DNA from: Lachnospiraceae bacterium
Lineage (GTDB): Bacteria; Bacillota; Clostridia; Lachnospirales; Lachnospiraceae
DNA: 64,000 bases
Reading direction: 5' to 3'
Assembly: GCA_910576335.1 (NCBI GenBank)
Contig: CAJTIU010000019.1
Coordinates: forward strand, 34,665-98,664
The notes beneath the pieces are model-generated. The model searched no databases, was not told the DNA's origin, and saw only the letters and a list, made by a program, of their open reading frames with translations. This document shows, one piece after another, positions 17,616 to 26,705 of the stretch (its first letter is position 1; each line of letters opens with the position of its first letter). The position numbers were made by a program, and so were the translations under genes.

Positions 17616-19672
17616 AGATTGGCATTATATCAATCAATATGTACTCGAAAGGCCTGAACTTTGCGTGTCCGCTGCATAATTATGCATTTCAGCAGTTTTT
17701 GCTGAAGCACGGAATTGAAAGTACGGTTATCAGCTATAAACCAGTATATTTTAACAATTACGATCTGAGGCATCCTTATGATTATTATGTAAGGATGTGT
17801 AATAATTTTGAAGCAAAGGGAAGAGAAAAAGAAGGTTCAGAAGAGTGGGAGAGAATCTCGGAGCTGCGTGATGCGTGGAAGGAATTGTATCAGGAACGGG
17901 AGACTCGTTATGATAAGTTCCAGAATTTTATTGATTCTCATTATATTAGGACAGAGGAATGCTATGACAGTGATCTCCTGGAGATTCGTGATCCGGGATT
18001 TGACTGCTATATCTGCTGTACTGATGTGATCTGGAAGCAGGAGCCGAATATTGGATATGACAGGGGATTTTTCCTTGCATCTGGAGCCATGGAGGATAAG
18101 TGGAAGATTTCGTATGCAGCAAGCAGAGGGGTATATTACAGTGAGACAGAGGAGGATGAAAAAACCTTTCTTCATTTTGTGGAGGATATTAATGCCGTTT
18201 CTGTGCGTGAGGAGAGCCTTAAGGAATACCTGGAGCAGAATATTGAAAATGAAGTGACTACAGTCATAGATCCAGTCCTGCTCCATAAAAGGGAGTTCTA
18301 TGATCCGATTATCAAAAAACCGGAGACAGAGCATTATCTGTTTTTATACTATGTCATGGAGAAGGCGGGGGATACCATTGAAAAGGCGGTCGAATATGCC
18401 AGGGCATATGGGCTTAAGATTGTGGAGATCACTGACAGGCCCCTTAAGGAGGGACGCCTTACAGGATATGAAGGAATAGAAAAGCTCTATCAGTACGATA
18501 TGGGGATCGAGGAGTGGCTGGGATATATTAAGTATGCGGATTGTGTGTTTACGAACTCCTTTCATGCCTGCTGCTTTAGCATTTTATTTGAGAAGCAGTT
18601 TTATGCCGGATACCGCCATGGTGACAAGGTGACCAATGTTCTTGAGATGTTCGGACTTCCAGACAGAAGAATTAGCAGGAAGAGTGACATTCTCACAACG
18701 CCGCTTCCGGATATTGATTATGATAAGGTCCGGACGCTTATGGAGGTGAAAAGAGCCGAAGCTTCGGATTTTATTCTTTCTGCGATCCGGCAGATGGAGA
18801 AAAGTGAGCCTCCGAAGCGTAATTACGAATGGTGGAAGCGCAGACTCCGGTACAGGGTATTCAGTAACAGCTGTGTTCATGAGAATATCCATAAGGGAAC
18901 CTATGATGAATCGGCAGGCGAGATGAAGAGATTTGCAACCGGATCATGGGAGTTCTGGCCAAAGGAGATCATGCAGAACGACGGATTGTCCCGTTTCCGG
19001 AAAAATCAGTTTGCCAGAAAAGGATACCTTCCGGATGGCTGGCGGATCCGCTTCCGGATCGACAGAAAATGGTTCTGGTATCTTGAGGACGGCTCCATTA
19101 TGCTCCAGTCTGAGTATAAGAAGAGCATCCATCCGGCAATTAAAAAGTTCTCGGATTGCGGCCGGATTCCATATCTTCCGGTGACAGGGCTCTCTGCGGT
19201 GGTTGCAGAAGCTCTCTGGAGGGAGGGAATGTCGGAGTATACAGTTGTCTATCACAGCGGCACGAAATCTCCTGAGCTGATCTGCCAGTATGGAGAGGAA
19301 GAGGGAGAAATAAGCAGATTAAGTACAGGCTCGGTAGAATACCGGATAAGAAAGCAGACAGCGAATGATGGGAATACGAGGCTTTTGGAAAATAAATTCC
19401 GGTATCCGGGCTATGAATTCCTGGGCTGGCGCATGAGAATCCGGGAGGATGACCGGTGGTACTGGTATCTGGATGACGGAACACTGAAGCTTCAATCTGA
19501 ATATAATAGAGACAGGGATGGGGAAAGATGTCTTCTGAAGGATGGAGAGATGCTGCCCTATGTTCCCGCAAATTATGTAGCTACAGTTGTATTAGAGGCT
19601 GTGTGGGAGAAGATCCCGCCTACCCTTATGCAAAAGGTGAAGAACAGAGTGATTCGAGGTGGTAAGTCATGA
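17612..19672 (+). CDS. Polysaccharide pyruvyl transferase with C-terminal repeat domains
   Basis: 686 residues. The first ~365 residues match the polysaccharide pyruvyl transferase family (CsaB-like): IGIISIN opening, a DVIWKQ patch near 133 and an NSFHACCFSILF motif near 314-325, expected to put a ketal pyruvate on a sugar. The last ~250 residues hold two related units (about 439-538 and 569-665), each ending in an A.W-type strand, with GYLPDGW or PGYEFLGW, WFWYLEDG/WYWYLDDG and LQSEY. These resemble Flg_new/InlB B-repeats, which are usually extracellular, though no signal peptide is seen here. Its start overlaps the hydrolase stop (ATGA). Confidence 0.75.
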   Translation: MKIGIISINMYSKGLNFACPLHNYAFQQFLLKHGIESTVISYKPVYFNNYDLRHPYDYYVRMCNNFEAKGREKEGSEEWERISELRDAWKELYQERETRYDKFQNFIDSHYIRTEECYDSDLLEIRDPGFDCYICCTDVIWKQEPNIGYDRGFFLASGAMEDKWKISYAASRGVYYSETEEDEKTFLHFVEDINAVSVREESLKEYLEQNIENEVTTVIDPVLLHKREFYDPIIKKPETEHYLFLYYVMEKAGDTIEKAVEYARAYGLKIVEITDRPLKEGRLTGYEGIEKLYQYDMGIEEWLGYIKYADCVFTNSFHACCFSILFEKQFYAGYRHGDKVTNVLEMFGLPDRRISRKSDILTTPLPDIDYDKVRTLMEVKRAEASDFILSAIRQMEKSEPPKRNYEWWKRRLRYRVFSNSCVHENIHKGTYDESAGEMKRFATGSWEFWPKEIMQNDGLSRFRKNQFARKGYLPDGWRIRFRIDRKWFWYLEDGSIMLQSEYKKSIHPAIKKFSDCGRIPYLPVTGLSAVVAEALWREGMSEYTVVYHSGTKSPELICQYGEEEGEISRLSTGSVEYRIRKQTANDGNTRLLENKFRYPGYEFLGWRMRIREDDRWYWYLDDGTLKLQSEYNRDRDGERCLLKDGEMLPYVPANYVATVVLEAVWEKIPPTLMQKVKNRVIRGGKS

Positions 19673-21822
19673 GAAGATGGAAGAAAGAACTGGCAGGATT
19701 ATTATTATTTTGCATGAGCTTTACAGTAATACCGGCTGAGGCATCTGCTGCAAAGGATATAGATGCGGCACAGGAAAAGAGTGTGCAGACAGAAGCAGTG
19801 CAAAAAGAGACAGGGCAGCAGGAAGCCCTCCCAGGAGGAGTAAAAGAAAAAGAAGCGGAAAATAAAGACACAGTCCTGCAAGAAGCAGGGCAGGAAGAAG
19901 CAGAACCGGAGAGTTCAGAACAGAAAGAAGCAGAACCGGAAAGTTCAGAGCAGAACGGGAAAGCCGGGACAGGGGCGGAACCTGGAAAAATTCTTCGGAA
20001 TACAGAGCCAGAGGATTCTGGATTAGAGGACATGGCCCTGACGGACGATCCCGGCTGGGGGCGTTATTCGGGATATGCCTCGCCAGGATTTTACGGCCCT
20101 TCCGGAAGAGTGGTGAATGATAAGATTCAGCATGACAGCAGGTTTAATGGCTATATCATTCAGGAAGGAATTGACGTATCGGAATGGAACGGGAACATTG
20201 ACTGGACAAAGGTAAAGGAAGCAGGCTATGAATTTGCCATCATCCGTGTCTCGGGAACCTGGTCGAGGGAATCCGGCGGCCAGTTTATGGATAGCAGGGC
20301 GATACAGAATATAGAAGGTGCACTGAGGGCGGGGATGTCGATTGGAGTATACCATTTTTCTCAGGCGATTACGGAGAAGGAAGCCCAGAAAGAGGCACAG
20401 TATATTTTAAATGCGATTCAGCCTTATAAGGGCAGAATTGCACTCCCGGTTGTTTTTGACTTTGAGTATGTCAGCGGATCTGACGGAGAGGGCGGAAGGC
20501 TGTATGATGCTCATCTTACGAAATCAAAGGCAACAAAGATCTGCAATAAGTTCTGTGAGACCGTGGAGGCGTCAGGGCTGTCTTCAATGGTTTATTCCAA
20601 TCCGAGCATGCTTGGCAATCAGCTGAACCCGGCGGATCTTGCTGCGCCGGTCTGGCTTGCACAGTGGGCGAATGCCGTTTCTTATTCAGGAAGCTATGAG
20701 TACTGGCAGTATTCTGCTACAGGAAGGGTTCCTGGTATTAACGGTGAAGTGGATCTAGATTTCCGGTATGTGCAGAAGGGGCCTCTTACCATTACTGCTG
20801 TCAGTGCCGGGAGCATCAGGATGGAATGGAAGCCGGTTCAGGCGGCATCCGGATATAATATCTACAGAAAGAGTGGGGACGGGGATTACCAGCTTGTGGG
20901 TTCCGCAGCAGGAGGAGAAACTGTATCCTATTCAGATAAGAACCTGAAAGAGGCTGTCACCTATACTTACAGAGTGAGGTCTTATACAGATACCGAGGCA
21001 GGAAGACAGAATGGGTTCTATACGAAAACAGCGAAGGCCACTACAAAAATAAACGGAACCTCATTAACCGGAGAAGCTGTGGCGTTTGATACAGTATACT
21101 TATCCTGGGCAAAGGCATCCTCCGCATCTGGTTACCAGATTCAGAGATATAACTCAGCGAAAAAGACCTATCAGACAATCAAAACATTATCAGGAAAATC
21201 GAAGGTATCCTGCAAGGATAAGGGCCTGAATGCAGGAAAAAATTATAAGTACCGTATCCGGGCATACAAAAATGTGGATGGTACGAAGATCTACAGCACC
21301 TGGTCAAAGGTGACTGCCGTGAAGACACTGGGAACGGTGAAGGGTACTGTAACAGCGTCCGGTGTAAATGTCCGTTCAGGGGCGGGAACTAATTATAAGG
21401 TTCTAAAGACAGCAGGAAAAAATAAAAGATTTAAGATCAATGGGAGCAGTGGGAAATGGTACCGGATCTCCCTGAAGGTAAATGGAAAGACAAGGAATGG
21501 ATATATCCAGAAGAAATATGTTAAGCTGGATATGGCCTCCCTGAAGCCGGTGCTTAAGGTGTCAAATCTGACTCCTTCTAAAAACGCGCTTTCATGGTAT
21601 CAGATGCCGGAGGCATCTGGCTACCAGATTCAGCGGTATGATTCTGCCAGAAAGACTTACAGGACTGTTAAGACTGCAGGCAAATCCCGGACATCGTATA
21701 CAAATGGAGGACTAAAGGCTAATACAGCCTATAAATATAGAATCCGGGCATACCAGAAGGTAAAGGGAAAGAAAGTATACAGCAAATGGTCCGCCGCAAA
21801 GAGCACAAGAACAGGAAACTAA
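19669..21822 (+). CDS. Secreted GH25 lysozyme with FN3 and SH3 domains
   Basis: 717 residues. A signal peptide runs to about residue 27, then a glutamate-rich linker. The GH25 muramidase starts at GIDVSEWNGNIDW near 168 and has the DFE acid pair near 263 (VVFDFEYV). Downstream are FN3-like modules at about 370-465 and 466-555, an SH3b-like module at 556-620 (VNVRSGAGTNY) and a third FN3-like module at 625-717; the second and third share RYNSAKKTYQT/RYDSARKTYRT. It likely cuts peptidoglycan outside the cell. Its start overlaps the previous stop (ATGA), so it is coupled to the surface-glycan genes. Confidence 0.9.
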   Translation: MRRWKKELAGLLLFCMSFTVIPAEASAAKDIDAAQEKSVQTEAVQKETGQQEALPGGVKEKEAENKDTVLQEAGQEEAEPESSEQKEAEPESSEQNGKAGTGAEPGKILRNTEPEDSGLEDMALTDDPGWGRYSGYASPGFYGPSGRVVNDKIQHDSRFNGYIIQEGIDVSEWNGNIDWTKVKEAGYEFAIIRVSGTWSRESGGQFMDSRAIQNIEGALRAGMSIGVYHFSQAITEKEAQKEAQYILNAIQPYKGRIALPVVFDFEYVSGSDGEGGRLYDAHLTKSKATKICNKFCETVEASGLSSMVYSNPSMLGNQLNPADLAAPVWLAQWANAVSYSGSYEYWQYSATGRVPGINGEVDLDFRYVQKGPLTITAVSAGSIRMEWKPVQAASGYNIYRKSGDGDYQLVGSAAGGETVSYSDKNLKEAVTYTYRVRSYTDTEAGRQNGFYTKTAKATTKINGTSLTGEAVAFDTVYLSWAKASSASGYQIQRYNSAKKTYQTIKTLSGKSKVSCKDKGLNAGKNYKYRIRAYKNVDGTKIYSTWSKVTAVKTLGTVKGTVTASGVNVRSGAGTNYKVLKTAGKNKRFKINGSSGKWYRISLKVNGKTRNGYIQKKYVKLDMASLKPVLKVSNLTPSKNALSWYQMPEASGYQIQRYDSARKTYRTVKTAGKSRTSYTNGGLKANTAYKYRIRAYQKVKGKKVYSKWSAAKSTRTGN

Positions 21823-21848
21823 TTTGACTTAATAATACAGGAATTTTG

Positions 21849-21902
21849 GTTACTGGTCACGGAGTGAACAGTAACGAATATTGTTACTATTTGCGGGTCA
21901 GG
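21849..21902. repeat. GTTACTGGTCAC palindrome plus half copy
   Basis: GTTACTGGTCAC and GTGAACAGTAAC face each other (11 of 12 bases pair), then a further half copy begins at 21883 with GTTACTATTTGCGGGTCAGG, 17 of 20 bases matching the left arm of the 3056 palindrome. It lies between two convergent genes. Confidence 0.7.
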
Positions 21903-21949
21903 AATAGGAATAATTGCTTTGACAGGACGATATAATAGGATTGGCAGAA

Positions 21950-22939
21950 CTATTCTACCAATCCTATAAAGCTGTCCAGGGACTGTCCCTCCAGCATGCG
22001 GATGCGGGGGAGGAGAAGCGGATTGTCTCCGGGATAGACGCGTTCATATTCCGTTGTAACTGCACACAAAAATCCGGCGTCCTCCACTGCTTTTACACAG
22101 TCATCGGTGTAATCTCCGTAAGGATAGGCAAAGGCATCTCCATTTCCGCAGATTTTGGTGGACTTATTCAGATCTGCTACAGCCTCCTCATAGCTTAAGA
22201 CAGGGAAGATTCCGCCGTGTCCGATGTTGCCGCCGCCCCGGTGCATATTATCAGAATGGGACTGGAAGGTGACATAGTCACTGGCATATTTTTTTACCTT
22301 TGCCGGACCGTCCTGATTCGTAATGAGGAAAGATGTCACAGGAATTTTATACTTGTTAAACAGGGGAGCGCCAAGATTCAGGAAGCTCTTTGCGCCGTCG
22401 TCAAATGTCAGCACAACACTTTTTTCCGGCAGAAGAAGCTCTCCGTCAATATATTTGCGCACCTCTTCCCATGTGGGAAAGAAATAATTATTTTCAACAA
22501 GGTATTTTAATTCCTCCTCTAGTGCATGAACCTCGATGAAGTTGTTATTGATCTCTTCTGGCGGATCATTCTGATCATACACATAATGGTACATACAGAT
22601 TGACAGGCCGTTGGTTTTGTGCTGCTCCTGGGTCGCGGTGTTTTTTACGGCACGGGTATCCTCTGGTTCATCCGTGCGGTCCGTGCTGTTTTCCTCCGTC
22701 TCCGAAACCTGTGCGGCATCTGGCTGGCTGTCTTCCGTGCTTCCAGAACTGGTACTGGAAGATGTAAGGTTTCTCTTCAGAGGCCTTGTCTTTATGGGCA
22801 TCTTCCAATATGCAATACCGGCTGCCGCGGCAATTAGCAGAATCAGTATGAGTGTCATACAGAAACAGATGATGCGCATCCTTCTGCGGCCCTGATTCTT
22901 TCGTTTTGATTTTTTTCGTTTATGCTTTGGGCTGGCCAT
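21950..22939 (-). CDS. Polysaccharide deacetylase (NodB family), membrane-anchored
   Basis: 329 residues on the minus strand. A basic start and one membrane span (about residues 22-44) precede a Ser/Thr/Glu-rich linker, then the NodB domain: TFDDG at 178-182 (metal-binding aspartates), QSHSDNMH near 227 (H-x-x-x-H type metal ligands) and FAYPYGDY near 270. It would de-N-acetylate extracellular glycan or peptidoglycan. AGAAAGGA lies before the start. The divergent LCP gene starts 223 bases away, so the two share a control region. Confidence 0.85.
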   Translation of the reverse strand: MASPKHKRKKSKRKNQGRRRMRIICFCMTLILILLIAAAAGIAYWKMPIKTRPLKRNLTSSSTSSGSTEDSQPDAAQVSETEENSTDRTDEPEDTRAVKNTATQEQHKTNGLSICMYHYVYDQNDPPEEINNNFIEVHALEEELKYLVENNYFFPTWEEVRKYIDGELLLPEKSVVLTFDDGAKSFLNLGAPLFNKYKIPVTSFLITNQDGPAKVKKYASDYVTFQSHSDNMHRGGGNIGHGGIFPVLSYEEAVADLNKSTKICGNGDAFAYPYGDYTDDCVKAVEDAGFLCAVTTEYERVYPGDNPLLLPRIRMLEGQSLDSFIGLVE

Positions 22940-22985
22940 AATGATGTTGTCCTTTCTCTAAACTAATGGGAAATGTGTATGTCCC

Positions 22986-23009
22986 AGAGCATTTTTCAAA
23001 CACGCTCTA
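22986..23009. repeat. Solo end of the MITE-like element
   Basis: TTTTTCAAACACGCTCTA matches the right terminal inverted repeat of the element at 43247-43414 apart from one extra T, and AGAGC just before it can pair with GCTCT to form a short hairpin. No second end is nearby, so this may be a deletion remnant. Confidence 0.55.
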
Positions 23010-23085
23010 ATAGAAGTATAACACAAAATGTCATATTAGAATTATTTTTTTTGCAATAGATATAAAAACATTTGAAAGATAGTAC

Positions 23086-23114
23086 TTGTCCTATTTGAAA
23101 GAATAGTGTATTAT
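23086..23114 (+). promoter_or_regulatory. Sigma-A-type promoter of LCP gene
   Basis: TTGTCC, 17-base spacer, TATTAT. It lies 49 bases before the LCP start at 23163 in the divergent spacer. Confidence 0.6.
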
Positions 23115-23162
23115 AGGAAGGAATTCTTAATTTTGATAAATTGAAATGGGGTACGATAAAAG

Positions 23163-24617
23163 ATGGCCAGACAAAAAAGGCGCAGACACAGAGGCAGAAG
23201 AAAAAAGGGAAACTGGTTTACACGCCTGAGTGCCGGAAAAAAGGCGGCGGTTTGCTTATGCGGCGTTCTTCTCTGCCTTGTTGCAACAGGTGCATTATAT
23301 GTAGCGGCGAAACTTCAGAAGATTGATAATGATGAGGATATTCCGGTAGAGGATATTGTTGTCAATCAGGAGGCAGAAGAGACAGGAGAAGGGTACACGA
23401 ATGTGGCGCTGTTCGGAATAGATTCCCGTGAGGGTGAGCTGGAGATCGGCACACGCAGCGACTGCATCATTGTGGCAAGTCTCAATAACAGGACTAAGGA
23501 AGTCCGGATGGTATCCGTCTACCGTGATACCGTGCTTGATATCGGAGACGGGGAGCTGCAGAAGTGCAACGCAGCCTACAGCTTCGGCGGCCCGAAGCAG
23601 GCGATCAATATGCTGAATAAGAATCTGGATCTTGATATCAAGGACTATGCTACCGTAGACTTTGCTGCGATTGCCAATGCGATTGATCTTCTTGGCGGAA
23701 TCAAGATTAATGTTAAAGAGGAAGAGATTCAGTATCTGAATAAGTATGTGCGTGAGACAGCCCGTGTTGCAGGTAAGAAGGCTCATGAGGTAACAAAGGC
23801 GGGAAACCAGAAGCTGGACGGTGTCCAGGCAACCACATATGCCCGTATCAGGTCAACGGCAGGCGGAGACTTTACAAGAACAGAGCGGCAGAGACTGGTA
23901 ATTGAGAAGATTGCTGAAAAAGCCCAGAAGTCAGACCTTGCAACGCTGAATAAGATGGTGGATGAACTCTTCCCGACGATCAAGACCAGTTTTTCCTCAA
24001 CAGAGATTCTTGCCTATGCGGCAGATATTATGAAGTATAAGATCGGAGAGACCGCCGGATTCCCATTTGACAAGACAACGGATACCATAGCTGGTCTTGG
24101 CAGTATTGTGATTCCGGTCACACTGGATACGAATGTGAAAAGGCTCCATGAATTTTTATATGACACAACAGACTACAGCCCCTCCACTGAGGTGGCGAAT
24201 ATCAGCGGATCAATCGTTGCACGCATTGGGGACCGTGAGGCTGTGGATGATTCTACCTTGACATCCCAGACCTATACTGTTGCACCGGAGGATCAGGCAC
24301 AGGAGTACAATGACTATGGCACAGGATTCCCGGACACAGGAGAAGGCGGCAATTATGGGGACGGCAGTAATACCGGAGGAGACGATTACGTTCCCGACGA
24401 TGGAGACACTGGAGGCGGTGATACCGGCGGAGGAGACACTGGCGGTGATACCGGGGGAAATGATCTGGGAGGAGACACCGGAGGAGATACTGGCGGAGGA
24501 GACACTGGAGGCGGTGATACCGGCGGAGACACCGGAGGAGATACTGGCGGCGGAGACACCGAAGGCGGGGGAGATACTGGCGGTACAGAACCGCCAGTAA
24601 CCCCGGAAGCTGAATAG
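23163..24617 (+). CDS. LCP family glycopolymer transferase (LytR-CpsA-Psr), paralog 1
   Basis: 484 residues: a basic N-terminus, one membrane span (about 29-50), and an extracellular LCP domain with GIDSR near 85, VSVYRDT near 119, LLGGI near 180 and YARIRSTAGGDFTRTERQR near 225, which include the arginines that bind the lipid pyrophosphate. It would attach a glycopolymer to peptidoglycan. The last ~65 residues are Gly/Asp/Thr repeats (GGDTGG) encoded by 24402-24590. The ribosome site is weak (GGGG then AAAAG). Paralog 2 lies at 27845. Confidence 0.9.
   Translation: MARQKRRRHRGRRKKGNWFTRLSAGKKAAVCLCGVLLCLVATGALYVAAKLQKIDNDEDIPVEDIVVNQEAEETGEGYTNVALFGIDSREGELEIGTRSDCIIVASLNNRTKEVRMVSVYRDTVLDIGDGELQKCNAAYSFGGPKQAINMLNKNLDLDIKDYATVDFAAIANAIDLLGGIKINVKEEEIQYLNKYVRETARVAGKKAHEVTKAGNQKLDGVQATTYARIRSTAGGDFTRTERQRLVIEKIAEKAQKSDLATLNKMVDELFPTIKTSFSSTEILAYAADIMKYKIGETAGFPFDKTTDTIAGLGSIVIPVTLDTNVKRLHEFLYDTTDYSPSTEVANISGSIVARIGDREAVDDSTLTSQTYTVAPEDQAQEYNDYGTGFPDTGEGGNYGDGSNTGGDDYVPDDGDTGGGDTGGGDTGGDTGGNDLGGDTGGDTGGGDTGGGDTGGDTGGDTGGGDTEGGGDTGGTEPPVTPEAE
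24402..24590 (+). repeat. GGDTGG low-complexity coding repeat
   Basis: GGAGACACT/GGTGATACC-type units encode runs of Gly-Asp-Thr-Gly-Gly in the C-terminus of the LCP protein. Synonymous changes separate the units, so the repeat is kept at the protein level. It could act as a flexible wall-spanning tail. Confidence 0.75.
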
Positions 24618-24630
24618 AGAGATATTTTTT

Positions 24631-24662
24631 CTGCCCCGGGCTGCGGCTGCAGCCCGGGGCAG
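24631..24662. terminator. GC-rich hairpin after LCP gene
   Basis: Perfect arms CTGCCCCGGGCTGC and GCAGCCCGGGGCAG around a 4-base loop, 14 bases after the stop. There is a T-run on its left and a further T-run about 20 bases to the right, so termination is plausible but not typical. Confidence 0.55.
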
Positions 24663-24700
24663 ATCTGCTCACGGGCAAAATCTTTTTTTGTCTCTAAAGG

Positions 24701-24729
24701 TTTACAAAATATTAAGAATTTGTTACAAT
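24701..24729 (+). promoter_or_regulatory. Sigma-A-type promoter of glmS
   Basis: TTTACA, a 17-base spacer and TACAAT. The transcript leader before the glmS start (24870) is about 135 bases long. Confidence 0.7.
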
Positions 24730-24869
24730 GAGCGGAGGGTGCTGAACGTCCGTCAAATGTTCGCTTAGCGCCGGCCAAAGCTGGGCACAGACATTTTAAA
24801 TGAATTTTTGTATGTAACTGTGAAGGTACGGATCAGTTGCATGAGACTTTTGACGATGGAGGTGGCAGT

Positions 24870-26696
24870 ATGTGTGGAATTGTAGGTTATATCGGTAACC
24901 GGCAGGCAGCCCCGATTCTTCTGGACGGGTTGTCCAAGCTGGAGTACAGAGGATATGATTCTGCGGGAATAGCGGTTTATAACGGTGAAAAGATAGATAT
25001 GGTAAAGGCACGGGGACGCCTTAAGGTTCTGGGCGAGTTGTCCCACGGCGGAGAGATCCTGCCGGGTACGGTGGGGATCGGGCACACCAGATGGGCGACT
25101 CACGGCTCGCCGTCAGACAAGAATGCCCATCCCCACTTTAATAAGGACAGCAGCATTGTTGTTGTGCATAATGGGATTATAGAGAATTATCTGAAGCTTA
25201 AGAAGAAGCTGGAGAGGAAGGGGTATGAATTTGTCTCAGAGACAGATACAGAGGTGATTGCCCATCTGCTTGATTACTATTATACAGGCAATCCTCTTCA
25301 GGCAGTAACAAAGATTATGCACCGTATGGAAGGTTCCTATGCACTGGGAATTATTTTCCGGGATCACCCGGATGAGGTGTATGCGGTCCGCAAGGACAGC
25401 CCGCTTATTGTGGGACATACGGATGACGGGAGTATCATTGCCTCGGATGTCCCGGCGGTGCTTAAGTACACACGGAATGTATATTTTATAGAGAATGAGG
25501 AGATCGTCCGGCTGACAAGGGAGGATATGGAGTTCTTTACAGTGGATGAGGAGCCCATTGAGAAGACCCCTGTTAAGATTGACTGGGATATTAATGCTGC
25601 CGAGAAGGGCGGCTATGAGCATTTTATGCTGAAGGAGATGTATGAGCAGCCAAAAGCAATTACGGATACCTTCTCTCCGCGGATTAAGAATGGGAAAATT
25701 GTCATCGAAGAGCTTGGTATGTCGGAGGAGGATATTCAGTCCATCAGGAAGATTATGATTGTTGCCTGCGGCTCCGCTTATCACACAGGAGTTACAAGTA
25801 AATATATATTTGAGGATCTGGCAAGAATTCCGGTGGAGGTGGATCTTGCGTCAGAGTTCCGTTATCGGAACCCGATTCTGGATGCCGGGACGCTGGTTCT
25901 TGTGATCAGCCAGTCGGGCGAGACTGCGGATACGCTGGCAGCTCTGCGTGAGTCCAAAAAGAGAGGAGCAAGGGTGCTTGGAATTGTCAATGTGGTAGGA
26001 AGTTCCATTGCCAGGGAAGCAGATAATGTCATGTATACATGGGCAGGACCGGAGATTGCGGTGGCGACAACCAAGGCATATTCCGCCCAGCTGATTGCCC
26101 TGTATCTGCTGGCAATGAAATTTGCGAACATACGCGGCATTCTGCCGGATGAAGGTCTGAGCCGGATGCTGGAGGAACTCAGGGCTCTGCCATGTCAGGT
26201 GGAGATGCTGCTTAACAATAAAGAGAGGATCCAGCGCTTTGCAAACCGGTATCTGGCAGCAAAGGATATCTTCTTTATCGGTAGGGGAATTGACTATGCG
26301 ATTTCTCTTGAAGGCTCCCTGAAGCTTAAGGAGATCTCCTATATCCATTCAGAAGCATATGCGGCAGGGGAGTTAAAGCACGGAACCATTTCCCTGGTTG
26401 AAAAAGGGACCCTGGTTGCATCTGTGCTGACCCAGAGAGAGCTCTATAAAAAGATGATCAGCAACATGGAGGAGGTAAGGACAAGGGGAGCCTTTGTTCT
26501 TGCTGTTACCAATGAGGGAAATACAGAGGTTGAGCGCGTGGCGGATTATGTAATCTACATTCCGGAGACGAATAAATATTTTACCAATTCTCTTGCCATC
26601 ATTCCGCTGCAGCTGTTCGGTTACTATATTTCCGTTGGAAGAGGCTGTGATGTAGATAAGCCGAGAAATCTTGCAAAATCCGTAACGGTAGAATAG
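24870..26696 (+). CDS. glmS: Glutamine-fructose-6-phosphate aminotransferase
   Basis: 608 residues. It makes glucosamine-6-phosphate, the entry to UDP-GlcNAc for peptidoglycan and glycans. The start is fixed by the family: Cys2 in MCGIVGYIGN must be the N-terminal nucleophile, so the upstream in-frame TTG at 24837 is excluded. The glutaminase half has GHTRWATHG near 74-82; the isomerase half has two SIS domains with ACGSAYHTG near 301 and the C-terminal LAKSVTVE. GGAGGTGG precedes the ATG. It sits next to glf and LCP genes, which links precursor supply to glycan building. Confidence 0.97.
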   Translation: MCGIVGYIGNRQAAPILLDGLSKLEYRGYDSAGIAVYNGEKIDMVKARGRLKVLGELSHGGEILPGTVGIGHTRWATHGSPSDKNAHPHFNKDSSIVVVHNGIIENYLKLKKKLERKGYEFVSETDTEVIAHLLDYYYTGNPLQAVTKIMHRMEGSYALGIIFRDHPDEVYAVRKDSPLIVGHTDDGSIIASDVPAVLKYTRNVYFIENEEIVRLTREDMEFFTVDEEPIEKTPVKIDWDINAAEKGGYEHFMLKEMYEQPKAITDTFSPRIKNGKIVIEELGMSEEDIQSIRKIMIVACGSAYHTGVTSKYIFEDLARIPVEVDLASEFRYRNPILDAGTLVLVISQSGETADTLAALRESKKRGARVLGIVNVVGSSIAREADNVMYTWAGPEIAVATTKAYSAQLIALYLLAMKFANIRGILPDEGLSRMLEELRALPCQVEMLLNNKERIQRFANRYLAAKDIFFIGRGIDYAISLEGSLKLKEISYIHSEAYAAGELKHGTISLVEKGTLVASVLTQRELYKKMISNMEEVRTRGAFVLAVTNEGNTEVERVADYVIYIPETNKYFTNSLAIIPLQLFGYYISVGRGCDVDKPRNLAKSVTVE

Positions 26697-26705
26697 GTGA
26701 AAAGG

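Noticed and set aside
24402..24590. CRISPR array or VNTR of non-coding type
   Set aside because: The short units lie in frame in the LCP gene, differ by synonymous changes and have no spacers.
24730..24869. glmS ribozyme
   Set aside because: Only the AGCGCC hexamer is present; the rest of the ribozyme core is not recognisable and the leader is too short.
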